Positions 17,448 through 24,413 of a stretch of 40,185 nucleotides of DNA are shown in pieces. Origin of the DNA: an uncultured Verrucomicrobiota bacterium (GTDB taxonomy: Bacteria; Verrucomicrobiota; Kiritimatiellia; CAJWTS01). A model generated the notes under the pieces. That model saw only the letters and a program-made list of their open reading frames with translations, did no database searches and was not told the DNA's origin. The position numbers and the translations under genes were made by a program. The DNA lies in NCBI GenBank assembly GCA_913047795.1, contig CAJWTS010000036.1:1-40185 (forward strand). The letters run 5' to 3'. Positions within the stretch are counted from its first letter, which is position 1. Each line of letters opens with the position of its first letter.

Positions 17448-18071
17448 CTAGAATCTGAGCGATTCGCAGAGGCTCGTGAAACGCGTACGTTCTCCGACCA
17501 GCACATCGCGAGCATTCAGCATCTTAACAAAGAGCGTCGCGCCCTCGAGTTCAAACATGGCGACCAGCATCGCATCGCCCTGCTCCGTCAATCCGGTGAA
17601 ATCGTAGAGGCTGCCCACAAATCCGCCGGTCGACTTGATTGGCGGAGCATCGTTCAGGAAGGTGTCGAGATCGGCCTCCGCGAGGTCGATCTTTAACTGC
17701 CCGAGCCAGCGGATCACGTTGGCCCGCGCGCCGCCGGCTCCGGCACCCAGCCGCACGATTGTGCACTCCGCGCCTGAATCCGCCGCGGTCAGTGTGGCCA
17801 GGCGCATGCCGCTGGCGCCGCGCGATGTCCAGCCGGCCGGCGTCTGCCAGTGCAGGTCACCACCCTGGCCGGATGATTCCGGCCGCTGTACAGCGGCCGA
17901 GCCCTGTCGAGGCGCAACCGCAGAACCTTCTCGCGCCGCCGCCGGGGGAGACCCTTCGATTTCCGTATAGCGCCGCGGCTCTTCCTGGCGCGAGCAGCCT
18001 GCTGCAAGAAGGCAGAACGTGGCGACGCAGAGCCGTCTCGTTAACGCCGGCGAACCGCTAGAGGCGGTCAT
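17448..18071 (-). CDS. Lipoprotein of the cytochrome c maturation operon
   Basis: This 207-residue protein has a lipoprotein signal (FCLLAAGC, lipidated Cys26), then a Ser/Pro/Gly/Gln-rich linker (about 30-85). A compact domain (about 87-205) starts LHWQTPAGWT, continues SGMRLATLT, and ends FVKMLNARDVLVGERTRFTS. I recall similar 'W-PxGW...MRxAxF' domains in planctomycete and verrucomicrobial proteins of unknown function. The position, upstream of resB with an 18-bp gap, suggests a role in periplasmic cytochrome c assembly or in the oxidase served by it (inference). The ATG at 18071 lies inside the preceding small ORF (14-bp overlap), giving coupled translation; a TTG at 18113 in the same frame is less likely. 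Confidence 0.7.
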   Translation of the reverse strand: MTASSGSPALTRRLCVATFCLLAAGCSRQEEPRRYTEIEGSPPAAAREGSAVAPRQGSAAVQRPESSGQGGDLHWQTPAGWTSRGASGMRLATLTAADSGAECTIVRLGAGAGGARANVIRWLGQLKIDLAEADLDTFLNDAPPIKSTGGFVGSLYDFTGLTEQGDAMLVAMFELEGATLFVKMLNARDVLVGERTRFTSLCESLRF

Positions 18072-18210
18072 TGGCGCGCCCCCGACGTCGGGGCGACCGC
18101 GCAAAGGCGACAAGGGCCCTGGCAGTAGCGAACGCTCCTATAACGAAGCCACAGGTTATAAGTCCAAAAATCACAAGTCCATTCTGCGGCCCGATATGTG
18201 CAATCATCAT
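18058..18210 (-). CDS. Small single-pass membrane protein, first gene of the cytochrome maturation operon
   Basis: This ORF codes for 50 residues (49 if the second of two tandem ATGs at 18207 is used). An AAGGAG ribosome binding site at 18213-18218 lies 2 bases before the first ATG and 5 before the second, which favours the second. Residues about 11-36 form a glycine-rich hydrophobic segment (GLVIFGLITCGFVIGAFATA), followed by a strongly basic tail (ARSPRRRGRANDRL). The positive-inside rule puts the tail in the cytoplasm. The stop codon lies inside the lipoprotein gene, a 14-bp overlap. A promoter at 18232-18260 leaves it as the first cistron. I do not recognise the family. Coupling to lipoprotein-ResB-CcsA implies a small accessory subunit of cytochrome c assembly (inference). 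Confidence 0.65.
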   Translation of the reverse strand: MMIAHIGPQNGLVIFGLITCGFVIGAFATARALVAFARSPRRRGRANDRL

Positions 18211-18231
18211 AACTCCTTAATTTGAACCGAA

Positions 18232-18260
18232 ACCATACCGCCCGCACGCCGAGATGCCAA
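18232..18260 (-). promoter_or_regulatory. Sigma70-type promoter of the cytochrome maturation operon
   Basis: On the minus strand TTGGCA (18255-18260, 5 of 6 consensus) and TATGGT (18232-18237, 4 of 6) are separated by exactly 17 bp. Transcription should start near 18225, leaving a leader of about 15 bases that contains the AAGGAG ribosome binding site of the small membrane ORF. Confidence 0.5.
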
Positions 18261-18382
18261 TCAATTTTGCCTTGCCCGCCCTCCTGACGCGTGCTCAGAT
18301 CAGCGCGCTCCGGGCACGGGCACGTTCTGGCCCGCGAAGGGTTCGGCCGGCCGTCTAGGAAACTGGTGAAAGATCGCTCGAT

Positions 18383-19243
18383 ATGAAAGCGGCTCTTGTT
18401 CGCGCACGCACGGTATTGATTACGGGTTGCTCCAGCGGAATCGGCGCAACGACGGCGATCCATCTGCGGGACCGGGGGTGGCGGGTGGCGCCAACCGCGC
18501 GCAAGCCCGAGGATCTCGAACGTTTGCGCAGCGACGGCTTCGACCCGATCTCGCTCGACGTTCAGAGCCCCGAAGCCGTCGAGCGCGCTATCGAGACCGC
18601 GACCCGCATGTTCCCCGAGGGGATCGGGGCCCTGGTCAACAACGCCGGTTTCGGTCAACCGGGCGCGATCGAAGACATTACGCGGGATGAGCTTCGCCGC
18701 CAATTCGAGGTCAACGTGATCGGCGTACACGACCTCACGCGGCACCTGCTGCCGGCAATGATCGGGCAAGGCTACGGTCGGATCGTCAACATCGGTTCCA
18801 TCCTTGGCCTGTACGCCTTGCCGTTCATCGGCGCCTACTCCGCATCCAAGTTTGCACTCGAGGCCCTGACGGACGCCTTGCGCGCCGAGATGAGCGGAAC
18901 GGGGCTTGGCGTTTCCCTGATCGGTCCGGGTCCCATCCGGTCTTCGTTTCGAGACAACGCCGCAAGCCTCACCGACGGTTCCGTTGCCGGACGCGTCTCC
19001 CGCTTCGATGCATTATACGAGCGGGGAACGCGCACGGTCAAAGAAGGCAAGGCGTATTCCCGCGGCACACTCGCGCCGCTCGCCGTGGCGAAGAAGATCG
19101 AGCACGCGCTAACCTCGCGTCGCCCGCGCGGACGCTACAGCGTCACGACGCAGGCCCTGATCTGCGAACAAGCATTGCGCGTCATGCCCCGGTCCGTTAT
19201 GCAAGCCATCCTGGCCTACAAGGCACAGCGGGAAGCAGGCTGA
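18383..19243 (+). CDS. Short-chain dehydrogenase/reductase (SDR) family protein
   Basis: This 286-residue classical SDR has the nucleotide-binding TGCSSGIG at 14-21, the NNAG structural motif at 86-89, and the catalytic Ser139, Tyr152 and Lys156 (YSASK). Arg40 in TARK, after the second beta strand, suggests preference for NADPH. The sequence around GPGPIRSSF and the long C-terminal tail (about 230-286) resemble SDRs acting on steroids, retinoids or fatty acyl chains, but the substrate cannot be called. The ribosome binding site is weak. It is divergent from the cytochrome maturation operon and followed by nth 68 bp downstream on the same strand. Confidence 0.85.
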   Translation: MKAALVRARTVLITGCSSGIGATTAIHLRDRGWRVAPTARKPEDLERLRSDGFDPISLDVQSPEAVERAIETATRMFPEGIGALVNNAGFGQPGAIEDITRDELRRQFEVNVIGVHDLTRHLLPAMIGQGYGRIVNIGSILGLYALPFIGAYSASKFALEALTDALRAEMSGTGLGVSLIGPGPIRSSFRDNAASLTDGSVAGRVSRFDALYERGTRTVKEGKAYSRGTLAPLAVAKKIEHALTSRRPRGRYSVTTQALICEQALRVMPRSVMQAILAYKAQREAG

Positions 19244-19311
19244 TCATTCGAGCCCCACATCATGTCGATCCTGTCGAAGAAGCGCAGCGCCAACCAGCCT
19301 GACCCCTGACC

Positions 19312-19947
19312 ATGACTCGCATCGAAAAAGCCAAACGCATCGCGCCCATCCTGGAACGTCTTTACCCCAACCCCCCCGTGCCACTGGACCACAAGGATCC
19401 GTATACGCTCCTGGTCGCCGTTCTCCTCTCGGCGCAGAGCACGGATGTTTCGGTCAACAAGGTGACACCGGGGCTGTTCGCGAAGGCGGACAACGCGCGC
19501 GACATGGCGCGACTCACCACGGCACAAATTCGTTCCGCGATTCGCACCATCGGCCTTGCGCCGACCAAGGCAAAGAATATCCGCGCACTATCGGCCCTGC
19601 TGGTCGAGAATCATGCCGGCCGTGTGCCGAGGTCGCTTGAAGCGCTCGAAGCCCTGCCCGGCGTCGGGCACAAGACGGCATCGGTGGTCATGACCCAGGC
19701 CTTCGGCGTACCCGCCTTCCCTGTCGACACGCACATCCACCGCCTCGCCTGGCGCTGGGGGCTATCGGATGGCCACAGCGTGGAGCGTACCGAGCGCGAT
19801 CTGAAGCGAATTTTTCCGGAGAAGAGCTGGCGCGACCTGCACCTGCAGATCATCTACTACGGCCGCGAACACTGCCCCGCCCGCGGCCACGATCCGGCGC
19901 GCTGTAAGATTTGTCGCGCGTACGGGGTCAAGGCGCGGATGCGGTAG
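19312..19947 (+). CDS. nth: Endonuclease III with altered iron-sulfur ligands
   Basis: This DNA glycosylase/AP lyase (211 residues, as in E. coli) removes oxidised pyrimidines. The helix-hairpin-helix is LPGVGHKTASVV with catalytic Lys121, and the catalytic Asp139 is in VDTHIHRLAWRW. LLSAQSTDVSVNK near residue 40 is the family signature. Standard Nth ends with Cys-x6-Cys-x2-Cys-x5-Cys binding a [4Fe-4S] cluster. Here the tail is HCPARGHDPARCKICRAYG: Cys188, Cys198 and Cys201 with spacing x9-x2 and no fourth Cys before the stop ten residues later. The cluster is therefore probably missing or differently ligated; I recall PVC relatives with similar tails but cannot confirm it. It converges on arsM with a 20-bp gap. 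Confidence 0.93.
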   Translation: MTRIEKAKRIAPILERLYPNPPVPLDHKDPYTLLVAVLLSAQSTDVSVNKVTPGLFAKADNARDMARLTTAQIRSAIRTIGLAPTKAKNIRALSALLVENHAGRVPRSLEALEALPGVGHKTASVVMTQAFGVPAFPVDTHIHRLAWRWGLSDGHSVERTERDLKRIFPEKSWRDLHLQIIYYGREHCPARGHDPARCKICRAYGVKARMR

Positions 19948-19967
19948 CCGGCGTCGCGTAAGTTATC

Positions 19968-21035
19968 TTAGCAGCAGGACGCGGCGTCGTCCGCGCGCGG
20001 GTTGATTCCGTCGGTGCTGCAATCAAACGGCCCGTAATGCACGCTGCGGTCGCCGGTGATATCGAAATGCTCCGCATAGCGTGTCTCGCCGAGCATCGCG
20101 GCGGTATTCCCGCAAACCAGCATCGGCTTACCCGCCTGAAAGTGGTGATGGTCGTCGAGTTCGAACGACCGCGGGTGCCCCGGCATCGTACCCCGATAGA
20201 CCGCCTCCTGCCCGAAATCCTCACAGATGTCCTCAAGGGAATCGAGCTTGAAGGCCCGGATCGTCAGCGAACAGAACCGGATGTCGCCGGCAAGCTTAAG
20301 CACGTCCGGATCCGTGATCTCGATGGGCGAGTTGCCCGTGACGCGATAATCGAGACAACCGAGATCGCGCATGATCCGTCTAAAGTCCTCGACATAAAGC
20401 GCGCCGCCCAGGCATTCGCCATGCATCACGGGATCGGCCTTGACCGCCGCCGGCACACGGCGGTCGGCGTACACGTCCGAAAAATAGAGTTCCCCGCCGG
20501 GCTTGAGTACGCGCCAGATCTCACGCAGCACGCGACCCTTATCCGGCGAGAGGTTGATCACGCAATTGGAAATCACGAGGTCCACCGACGCATCCTCGAT
20601 CCCGGCTTCCGCCAGGTCTTCGATGTAGCCCTTACGGAAATCGACGTTGGTCTGCTTATAGCCGAAGCGTTCCATCTGGCCATCGACATGCTTGCGCGCG
20701 ACGGCGAGCTGCTCATCCGTCATGTCGAGGCCGATCACGCGACCGGTCTCGCCGACCAGGCGCGACGCAAGATAGGCATCGCGACCGGTGCCGCAACCGA
20801 GGTCGAGCACGGTGCATCCCTCGATCGCCGGTGGAATCGGCGAGCCGCAACCATATACGCGATCGAGAATCTCATCGTCGATCAACTTGAGGATTTCGCG
20901 ATGATGCTCCGGAATGGAAGCCATCGAGCAACAGGCGCTCGTCTTCAAGTCGTCGGTCCCCGTAAGGATCTTGCCGTAATACTCTTTTGCGTTCGCGATT
21001 TCTTCGCTGGTTGTCGTGTCGGTTACCGATGCCAT
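19968..21035 (-). CDS. arsM: Arsenite S-adenosylmethionine methyltransferase
   Basis: This 355-residue methyltransferase converts arsenite to methylated arsenicals with SAM and thiols. SAM binding is at VLDLGCGTGRDAYLAS (about 76-91) and IGLDMT. Cysteines at the three arsenic-binding positions known from algal ArsM are present: Cys35/36 in SACCS, Cys158 in ISNCVINLS and Cys208 in HGECLGG. The C-terminal domain about 225-340 is the usual ArsM extension. The protein ends in a Cys-Cys pair (354-355), common in bacterial ArsM and a possible extra arsenic site. GGAG lies upstream of the ATG. No arsR, arsB or arsC is adjacent. The gene ends 17 bp before the start of the upstream-lying orn stop region, so it may be the last cistron after orn, though the two may be separate. 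Confidence 0.92.
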   Translation of the reverse strand: MASVTDTTTSEEIANAKEYYGKILTGTDDLKTSACCSMASIPEHHREILKLIDDEILDRVYGCGSPIPPAIEGCTVLDLGCGTGRDAYLASRLVGETGRVIGLDMTDEQLAVARKHVDGQMERFGYKQTNVDFRKGYIEDLAEAGIEDASVDLVISNCVINLSPDKGRVLREIWRVLKPGGELYFSDVYADRRVPAAVKADPVMHGECLGGALYVEDFRRIMRDLGCLDYRVTGNSPIEITDPDVLKLAGDIRFCSLTIRAFKLDSLEDICEDFGQEAVYRGTMPGHPRSFELDDHHHFQAGKPMLVCGNTAAMLGETRYAEHFDITGDRSVHYGPFDCSTDGINPRADDAASCC

Positions 21036-21052
21036 GATCGCTCCATCCTGCG

Positions 21053-21601
21053 CTATTTCTTAACGAACACGTGCTTCCTATAAAATTTCAATTCTTCAAT
21101 CGACTCTTTTATGTCGGGCAAGGCGAGATGTTGCTCCGCCTTCTCAGGCGCCTTGTAGCGCTTACCGTACCAGCGCGCCACGACTTGCTTAATGCTGCTG
21201 ACATCGATGCTCTGGTAATGAAAGTAGCTGTGCAATTTCGGCATATACTTGTTCAAGAACTTGCGATCGTGTCCGATCGAATTTCCGCAGACCGGCGCCT
21301 GCCGGATCAGGCAGTGGCGCCGCACGAACTTTAGCGTCTCCATTTCGGCTGCCGACGTCGACACGCGCGAGGCGCGCACGCGATCCGTGAGTCCGCTCTT
21401 CTTGTGCTGGCGCCGGCACCACGAATCCATACGACGCAACACGGCATCCGATTGATGAACGGCAATCACGGGCCCTTCCTCCACGATCTCCAACTGGTCG
21501 TCCGTGATGATCGTGGCAATCTCAAGCAGAACGTGGCGCTCGGGTTCAAGCCCGGTCATCTCGCAATCAATCCAGACCAAACGGTTCTTGCTCTTTGCCA
21601 T
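21053..21601 (-). CDS. orn: Oligoribonuclease
   Basis: This 182-residue DEDDh 3'-5' exonuclease degrades 2-5 nt RNAs, including pGpG from cyclic-di-GMP turnover. The catalytic residues are Asp12 and Glu14 in WIDCEMTGL, the Asp in NSIGHDRKFL, and His/Asp in EQHLALPDIKESIEELKFYR. The length matches E. coli Orn (181). I use the ATG at 21601 because MAKSKNRLVWIDCEMTGL fits the family start; it lies 5 bases past the stop of the cytochrome gene. Conventional spacing and the lack of a clear ribosome binding site suggest coupled translation in the lipoprotein-cytochrome-orn unit. Orn is best known from proteobacteria and actinobacteria, so its presence here is informative. Confidence 0.93.
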   Translation of the reverse strand: MAKSKNRLVWIDCEMTGLEPERHVLLEIATIITDDQLEIVEEGPVIAVHQSDAVLRRMDSWCRRQHKKSGLTDRVRASRVSTSAAEMETLKFVRRHCLIRQAPVCGNSIGHDRKFLNKYMPKLHSYFHYQSIDVSSIKQVVARWYGKRYKAPEKAEQHLALPDIKESIEELKFYRKHVFVKK

Positions 21602-21606
21602 GAGGG

Positions 21607-21996
21607 TTACGGGTTCCCCGGCGCAGTGTCTGGCCACCGCGCGCCCTGCTCAATCCAGGCGCGTACCTTCGCAATTTGCGTGCGGGTCAGCGGAGGGCCC
21701 TTCTGCGGCATGATATCCTCGCTATCGGCCGGCTGCGAGATGAGTCGCATCAACAGGCTCGCATCCGGTTTGCCCGGAATAATGACCTTTCCTCCCTCAC
21801 CGCCGGCCAGCGCGTCCTGCTTGCGATCCAGACGCAGGCCGCCCTGCTGTTTGTCCGGTCCGTGACAGCGGTAGCATGCCCGGCGGAAGATGGGTGCAAT
21901 ATCCCGCGCGTAGTCCTCGAGGCGGACCGACTCCGATTCACCCATCGCAGCGAGTGGAATGGCCGCGACGAACAGCAAGATCATCGATTCACGCAT
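21607..21996 (-). CDS. Planctomycete-type single-domain cytochrome c (PSCyt1-like), exported
   Basis: This 129-residue protein has a Sec signal peptide (MRESMILLFVAAIPLAAMGE) and one haem motif, CYRCH, at 41-45. The surrounding YARDIAPIFRRACYRCHGPD and QGGLRLD are the hallmark of the planctomycete cytochrome C1 domain. Met96 in SEDIMPQKGPP is the likely distal haem ligand, followed by LTRTQIAKVRAWIEQGARWP. In PVC bacteria this domain is often fused to DUF1549/DUF1553 proteins; here it stands alone, so it is probably a small periplasmic electron carrier. It would need the ResB/CcsA system encoded at 14362-17429. It follows the lipoprotein gene by 5 bp and precedes orn by 5 bp. Confidence 0.88.
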   Translation of the reverse strand: MRESMILLFVAAIPLAAMGESESVRLEDYARDIAPIFRRACYRCHGPDKQQGGLRLDRKQDALAGGEGGKVIIPGKPDASLLMRLISQPADSEDIMPQKGPPLTRTQIAKVRAWIEQGARWPDTAPGNP

Positions 21997-22001
21997 GCGG
22001 G

Positions 22002-22427
22002 CTAAATCGATTCGTATAAGGCGAGGGCTTCAAGCAACCCCCCTCGAATTTTCTTAACGTCTTTCTTGTCCGCAGGATTCGCGGTCTTTTCGAATAGCTC
22101 GGACTTGTACAGCGTGACCCTGTACTCGTCGAAAATAATGTACGCCGAAATACGGAACGACGTGTAGTCGCCCTCGGAGATCTTGCCGACGACCTGGTCA
22201 ATATAGTCGCGCGACAAGCGGCCCTCAACGAGCCCCGCCTTGATGCGGGGCGTGATAAACGTGATTCGGTCCAGGTTGATCTTCCCGTTCACGTCATCCA
22301 CGGCGCTGTCGTATTCGAAGAACCGGGCACCGCCACGATTGCCGCCACAGCCCGCGGCAAGTGTGCACAACGCAACGAGTGCAGCCAGCGTAGCGAATCG
22401 AGTCACCTTCGAGAATCGTATCTTCAT
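22002..22427 (-). CDS. Small lipoprotein of unknown function
   Basis: This 141-residue protein has a clear lipoprotein signal (ALCTLAAGC, lipidated Cys27) and a Gly-rich linker. A mixed domain of about 105 residues follows, with the blocks KINLDRITFITPRIKAGLVE, DYIDQVVGKI, YTSFRISAYIIFDEYRVTLY and LLEALALYESI. I do not recognise it. The start is firm: AGGAGG lies six bases upstream of the ATG, and a promoter-like pair is found at 22464-22492. It is the first gene of a tight minus-strand unit with the cytochrome c and orn genes (5-bp gaps). Confidence 0.75.
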   Translation of the reverse strand: MKIRFSKVTRFATLAALVALCTLAAGCGGNRGGARFFEYDSAVDDVNGKINLDRITFITPRIKAGLVEGRLSRDYIDQVVGKISEGDYTSFRISAYIIFDEYRVTLYKSELFEKTANPADKKDVKKIRGGLLEALALYESI

Positions 22428-22463
22428 GTAAGCCTCCTGTCGTTTTAAGAAATTAGAGTGGCG

Positions 22464-22492
22464 ATTATTCCACCCCCCCTCGGGATACGCAA
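22464..22492 (-). promoter_or_regulatory. Candidate promoter of the lipoprotein-cytochrome-orn unit
   Basis: On the minus strand TTGCGT (22487-22492) and AATAAT (22464-22469, 5 of 6 consensus) are 17 bp apart, with a G7 run in the spacer. Transcription would start near 22457, about 30 bases before the lipoprotein ATG. The rest of the 282-bp gap (22428-22709) contains no convincing gene, only a 33-codon open frame at 22510-22611. Confidence 0.4.
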
Positions 22493-22709
22493 GTGGATAG
22501 CACCGCCGTGTGCGGCGAATCCTGCAACCGGTCTACACCCCGGGCCTGAAGTGCCGCATCCCAAAGGATATGCCGTTGATTAAGAAGTTCCGTGCCGTGC
22601 TCGCCGACTGAAACGCGCTTGCGATCAAGACCCCGCCCGCTAATCGGCAGCCGGTAGCCGTCATGATCCCGCTTTCCATCCGCACGGCTTCCGTTTATGT
22701 TCGAGCATC

Positions 22710-24032
22710 ATGTCCGACTCGCTCCTGATTCGAAATGCCACGATCGCATCTTCCGCGGGCACGTCTGCCGGCGACGTGCTGATCCGGGACGGGCGAATCG
22801 CCGCCGTGGGGCCGGCGCTCGACGCCGAGGCGGCGACGACGATTGACGCCGACGGACTGACCCTGCTGCCGGGCGTACTCGATCCACAGGTGCACTTCCG
22901 CGATCCCGGGCTCGAGTGGAAGGAAGATTTAGAGACCGGCAGCCGCGCCTGCGCCGCGGGCGGTGTCACCGGGTTCTTCGACATGCCGAACACGGTACCG
23001 AACACGGTTGATCGCGAGATCATGGCCGCCAAAAAGGAGCTCGCGGCGCGCAAGTGCCTGGTGAACTACAACTTCTTCATCGGCGCAACGCCCGACAACC
23101 TCGAAGAAGTCAACGCGGTCGAGAATGTGCCCGGCATCAAGATCTTCATGGCGGCGTCGACCGGCTCCCTGCTCGTATCGGATCATGACGCCATAGAGAA
23201 TATCTTTGCGCATGGCGATCGGCTGATCGCTATCCACTCGGAGGACGAAGCGACCCTTCAGGCCAACCGCGCGACCTATGCCGGCTCAACGGACGTGCAG
23301 GATCATATGCGCATCCGCTCCCCGGAGGCGGCCTTGCGGTCCACGCAATTTATCGTCTCGCTATCCAGGAAATACAATCGGCGGCTGCATATTCTTCACC
23401 TGACGACGAAAGACGAGGTCGACTTCCTGCGCAGCGAAAAGGTGCCGGGCCTGATCTCGACCGAACTCTGTCCGCAACATTTTCTGTTGCGCGCACCGGA
23501 CGATTACGAACGACTCGGCACGTACGTGCAGATGAATCCGCCCGTGCGCGACGCGGTGCACGCGGACGCGCTGTGGGAGGGACTCCAAGACGGCACGATC
23601 GACTGCATGGCCACGGACCACGCCCCGCATACACACGCGGAGAAGCAGCAACCGTTCGGCCAGGCACCGGCCGGTATGCCCGGTGTCGAAACGCTGCTGC
23701 CGCTCATGCTCGACCAGGTCAATCGCGGACGGTGCAGCATCGAACAGGTCGTACGCTGGTTATGCGAATCGCCCTGTGAGCTCTACAAGGTCCCGAACAA
23801 GGGCCGTGTCGCGGTGGGGTACGACGCGGATCTCGTCCTGATCGACATGCATGCATCGCGAACGATCCGCAACGGATCGCTGCAGACGAAATCCAACTGG
23901 AGTCCCTACAACGGCTGGACGACTCAGGGCTGGCCGATAACGACGATCGTCGGTGGCCACGTCGTCTTTGACAACGGCGACTTCCCATCTGATGCGGTTG
24001 GACGCGAGATCCTGATTGACGATATCCGATAA
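22710..24032 (+). CDS. pyrC: Dihydroorotase (Gln-x-His subgroup)
   Basis: This 440-residue amidohydrolase is most like dihydroorotase, the third step of pyrimidine synthesis. Recognisable blocks are GVLDPQVHFRDPGLEWKEDL, ETGSRACAAGGVT with DMPNTVPNT, GIKIFMAASTGSLLVS (the metal-bridging Lys region), LHILHLTT, ELCPQHF and MATDHAPH (catalytic Asp). The first metal motif is Gln60-Val-His62 where classical dihydroorotases have His-x-His. This QVHFR form occurs in a known subgroup still annotated as dihydroorotase, though hydantoinase/allantoinase relatives share the fold. The substrate call is therefore slightly less sure than the family. The ribosome binding site is weak. No other pyr gene is nearby. 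Confidence 0.85.
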   Translation: MSDSLLIRNATIASSAGTSAGDVLIRDGRIAAVGPALDAEAATTIDADGLTLLPGVLDPQVHFRDPGLEWKEDLETGSRACAAGGVTGFFDMPNTVPNTVDREIMAAKKELAARKCLVNYNFFIGATPDNLEEVNAVENVPGIKIFMAASTGSLLVSDHDAIENIFAHGDRLIAIHSEDEATLQANRATYAGSTDVQDHMRIRSPEAALRSTQFIVSLSRKYNRRLHILHLTTKDEVDFLRSEKVPGLISTELCPQHFLLRAPDDYERLGTYVQMNPPVRDAVHADALWEGLQDGTIDCMATDHAPHTHAEKQQPFGQAPAGMPGVETLLPLMLDQVNRGRCSIEQVVRWLCESPCELYKVPNKGRVAVGYDADLVLIDMHASRTIRNGSLQTKSNWSPYNGWTTQGWPITTIVGGHVVFDNGDFPSDAVGREILIDDIR

Positions 24033-24189
24033 ATTCCTGCGGATTCGATCGACGGGTTACTAGTGGACCGAGACGCACGGCCAGCCCCCACTTGCGTCGC
24101 TGCGCAACCCGCTCAGGAAACGCCAATCCGGACAGCCCGTCGAAAGCGGTTATACACATCGTGCGCGGGCCAATACATAGGGCAATCAC

Positions 24190-24413
24190 ATGCCTTTAGA
24201 TCGTCGAAACGTACGGGAGACGGCACGCGTCCGGCTGAATGTGTTCACCCTGATCGCCCTATCCGCATACTGGCTCGCGAGCCACCTGGTCTATCGCCTG
24301 AAGTACATGGCAGACCTGTTCGACCAGAACCCAAAGGCAACCTACTCTTGCGGATATTCTCTTCCTATGGGTCATTTGTCCTGCTGTGGGTGGCCTACCG
24401 CCGCTGGCGCATC
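24190..24413 (+). pseudogene. Frameshifted or truncated two-segment membrane protein
   Basis: An ATG at 24190 opens a frame with a charged start (MPLDRRNVRETARVRL) and a hydrophobic segment (VFTLIALSAYWLASHLVYRL), continuing as KYMADLFDQNPKAT. From about 24345 this frame loses protein character, while the -1 frame takes it up with a second hydrophobic segment, RIFSSYGSFVLLWVAYRRWR. A single lost base near 24342-24350 would join them. The continued frame runs on into the convergent methyltransferase gene, so the 3' end also looks destroyed. No strong ribosome binding site is present. The 24033-24189 stretch upstream holds no gene, only an isolated DnaA-box 9-mer at 24150. It could be a remnant, a sequencing error or chance. 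Confidence 0.35.

Noticed and set aside
22510..22611. 33-codon open frame with GTG start and GC-rich third positions
   Set aside because: No ribosome binding site, no recognised motif, and too short to separate from chance. It could be a gene remnant.
24150..24158. Perfect DnaA-box 9-mer TTATACACA
   Set aside because: It is isolated. About one such match is expected by chance in 40 kb on two strands, and no dnaA/dnaN gene or box cluster is near, so it is not an origin.
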